From positions 1 through 23,915 of the forward strand of contig JAAYFR010000357.1 of assembly GCA_012728155.1 (NCBI GenBank): DNA of 23,915 nt, given 5' to 3'. How positions within the stretch are numbered: the first letter of the stretch is position 1; each line of letters starts with the position of its first letter. Below the pieces are notes generated by a model. The model saw nothing but the letters and a program-made list of their open reading frames with translations, was not told the DNA's origin and did not search any database. The translations under genes and the position numbers were made by a program. This document shows positions 23,590 through 23,915 of this stretch, piece after piece. Origin of the DNA: Bacteroidales bacterium. Its GTDB lineage: Bacteria; Bacteroidota; Bacteroidia; Bacteroidales; Dysgonomonadaceae.

Positions 23590-23620
23590 TTTGCAGATTA
23601 AAAGAATAACACTAATTTTG
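23590..23620 (+). promoter_or_regulatory. Promoter of tig
   Basis: TTTG (23590-23593), a 19-base spacer and TAATTTTG (23613-23620) make an ideal Bacteroidota promoter. Transcription would begin near 23627, leaving a leader of about 75 bases before the tig ATG. Confidence 0.75.
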
Positions 23621-23700
23621 CAATCTCATTTTTTAAAATGTTTCAATCGGTTGAAATTTACTGATTGTCAACAAAAAAACAATCATTTTTACATATCATA

Positions 23701-23915
23701 ATGAAGTCAACACTGAACAAAACAGACGATGTAAATGGAACCATCGTCATTGAACTGGAAAAAGCGGATTATCAGGAGAAGGTAGCTAAATCATTGAATC
23801 AATATCGTCAGAAGGCCAATATCCCCGGTTTCCGACAGGGGAAGGTGCCCAAAAGCCTGATTCAGAAATTATATGGGAAAACGGTATTGGTAGACGAAAT
23901 CAATAAACTTATCTC
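23701..23915 (+). CDS. tig: Trigger factor, N-terminal fragment
   Basis: Ribosome-bound chaperone and peptidyl-prolyl isomerase that meets nascent chains at the exit tunnel. Only the first 71 codons are inside the window; the gene runs off the right edge. The ribosome-binding signature GFRQGKVP is at 43-50, preceded by the short beta-strands VNGTIVIELE and the helix DYQEKVAKSLNQYRQKA, and followed by KSLIQKLYGKTVLVDEIN, typical of Bacteroidales trigger factors. ATG 23701 is well supported by the upstream promoter. Confidence 0.93.
   Translation, partial: MKSTLNKTDDVNGTIVIELEKADYQEKVAKSLNQYRQKANIPGFRQGKVPKSLIQKLYGKTVLVDEINKLI

Noticed and set aside
1..23915. CRISPR arrays, insertion sequences, integrase or phage genes
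   Set aside because: No regularly spaced repeats, transposase motifs, terminal inverted repeats or phage-like genes were seen on either strand.

Overview
The window reads as chromosomal DNA of a Bacteroidota bacterium, most likely order Bacteroidales. Genus cannot be settled from the sequence. The signs are: start codons without Shine-Dalgarno sequences, promoters of the Bacteroidota form TTTG-N19..22-TAnnTTTG (best at 3733-3764, 2307-2340 and 23590-23620), many short-signal lipoproteins, and proteins typical of this group (TyrS, DUF3109, GluP-type sugar transporter, OmpA/TPR lipoprotein). There is no phage, insertion sequence, CRISPR array or rRNA, and base composition looks even throughout, so this is mainly core genome with one accessory sugar cluster.

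Layout. 1-3906 (+ strand): the end of an outer-membrane beta-barrel gene, an OmpA/TPR lipoprotein, tyrS, and a tRNA-Gln with its own promoter and terminator. 3928-7312 (- strand): a three-gene operon encoding a Tat-exported Gfo/Idh/MocA oxidoreductase, a DUF1080 (3-keto-disaccharide hydrolase family) lipoprotein and a xylose-isomerase-like TIM-barrel lipoprotein. Together they look like a periplasmic 3-keto-glycoside degradation module. 7754-9406 (+): a long-chain acyl-CoA ligase-like enzyme, divergent from that operon. 9504-12716 (-): carB. Ahead of it lies a promoter and a 43-codon ORF that looks like the stump of carA. 13176-16902 (-): galactose cluster galM, GluP/FucP-like transporter, galK, without galT or galE. 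17034-19286 (-): a sugar nucleotidyltransferase followed by a CNNM/CBS (CorC/HlyC-like) membrane protein. 19827-21910 (-): TetR regulator, fabG and an RluA-family pseudouridine synthase. 21990-23513 (-): a CPBP intramembrane protease and a cysteine-rich DUF3109 protein. 23701-end (+): the start of tig (trigger factor).

How the genes work together. The clearest functional unit is the 3-keto-sugar operon: all three products carry export signals, so oxidation, cleavage and a further conversion would take place outside the inner membrane. The gene junctions of this operon contain strong hairpins (4812-4850, 5799-5822) and its long leader contains a terminator-like hairpin, so expression is probably tuned gene by gene. 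The galactose cluster covers mutarotation, uptake and phosphorylation; the next step would need a nucleotidyl transfer enzyme, and an uncharacterised sugar nucleotidyltransferase lies 1.5 kb upstream. The TetR gene has a perfect 10-bp inverted repeat over its own promoter, which suggests autoregulation and control of the downstream fabG. No wholly new system can be claimed; the carA stump, the 3-keto module with its RNA structures and the missing galT are the points most worth testing.
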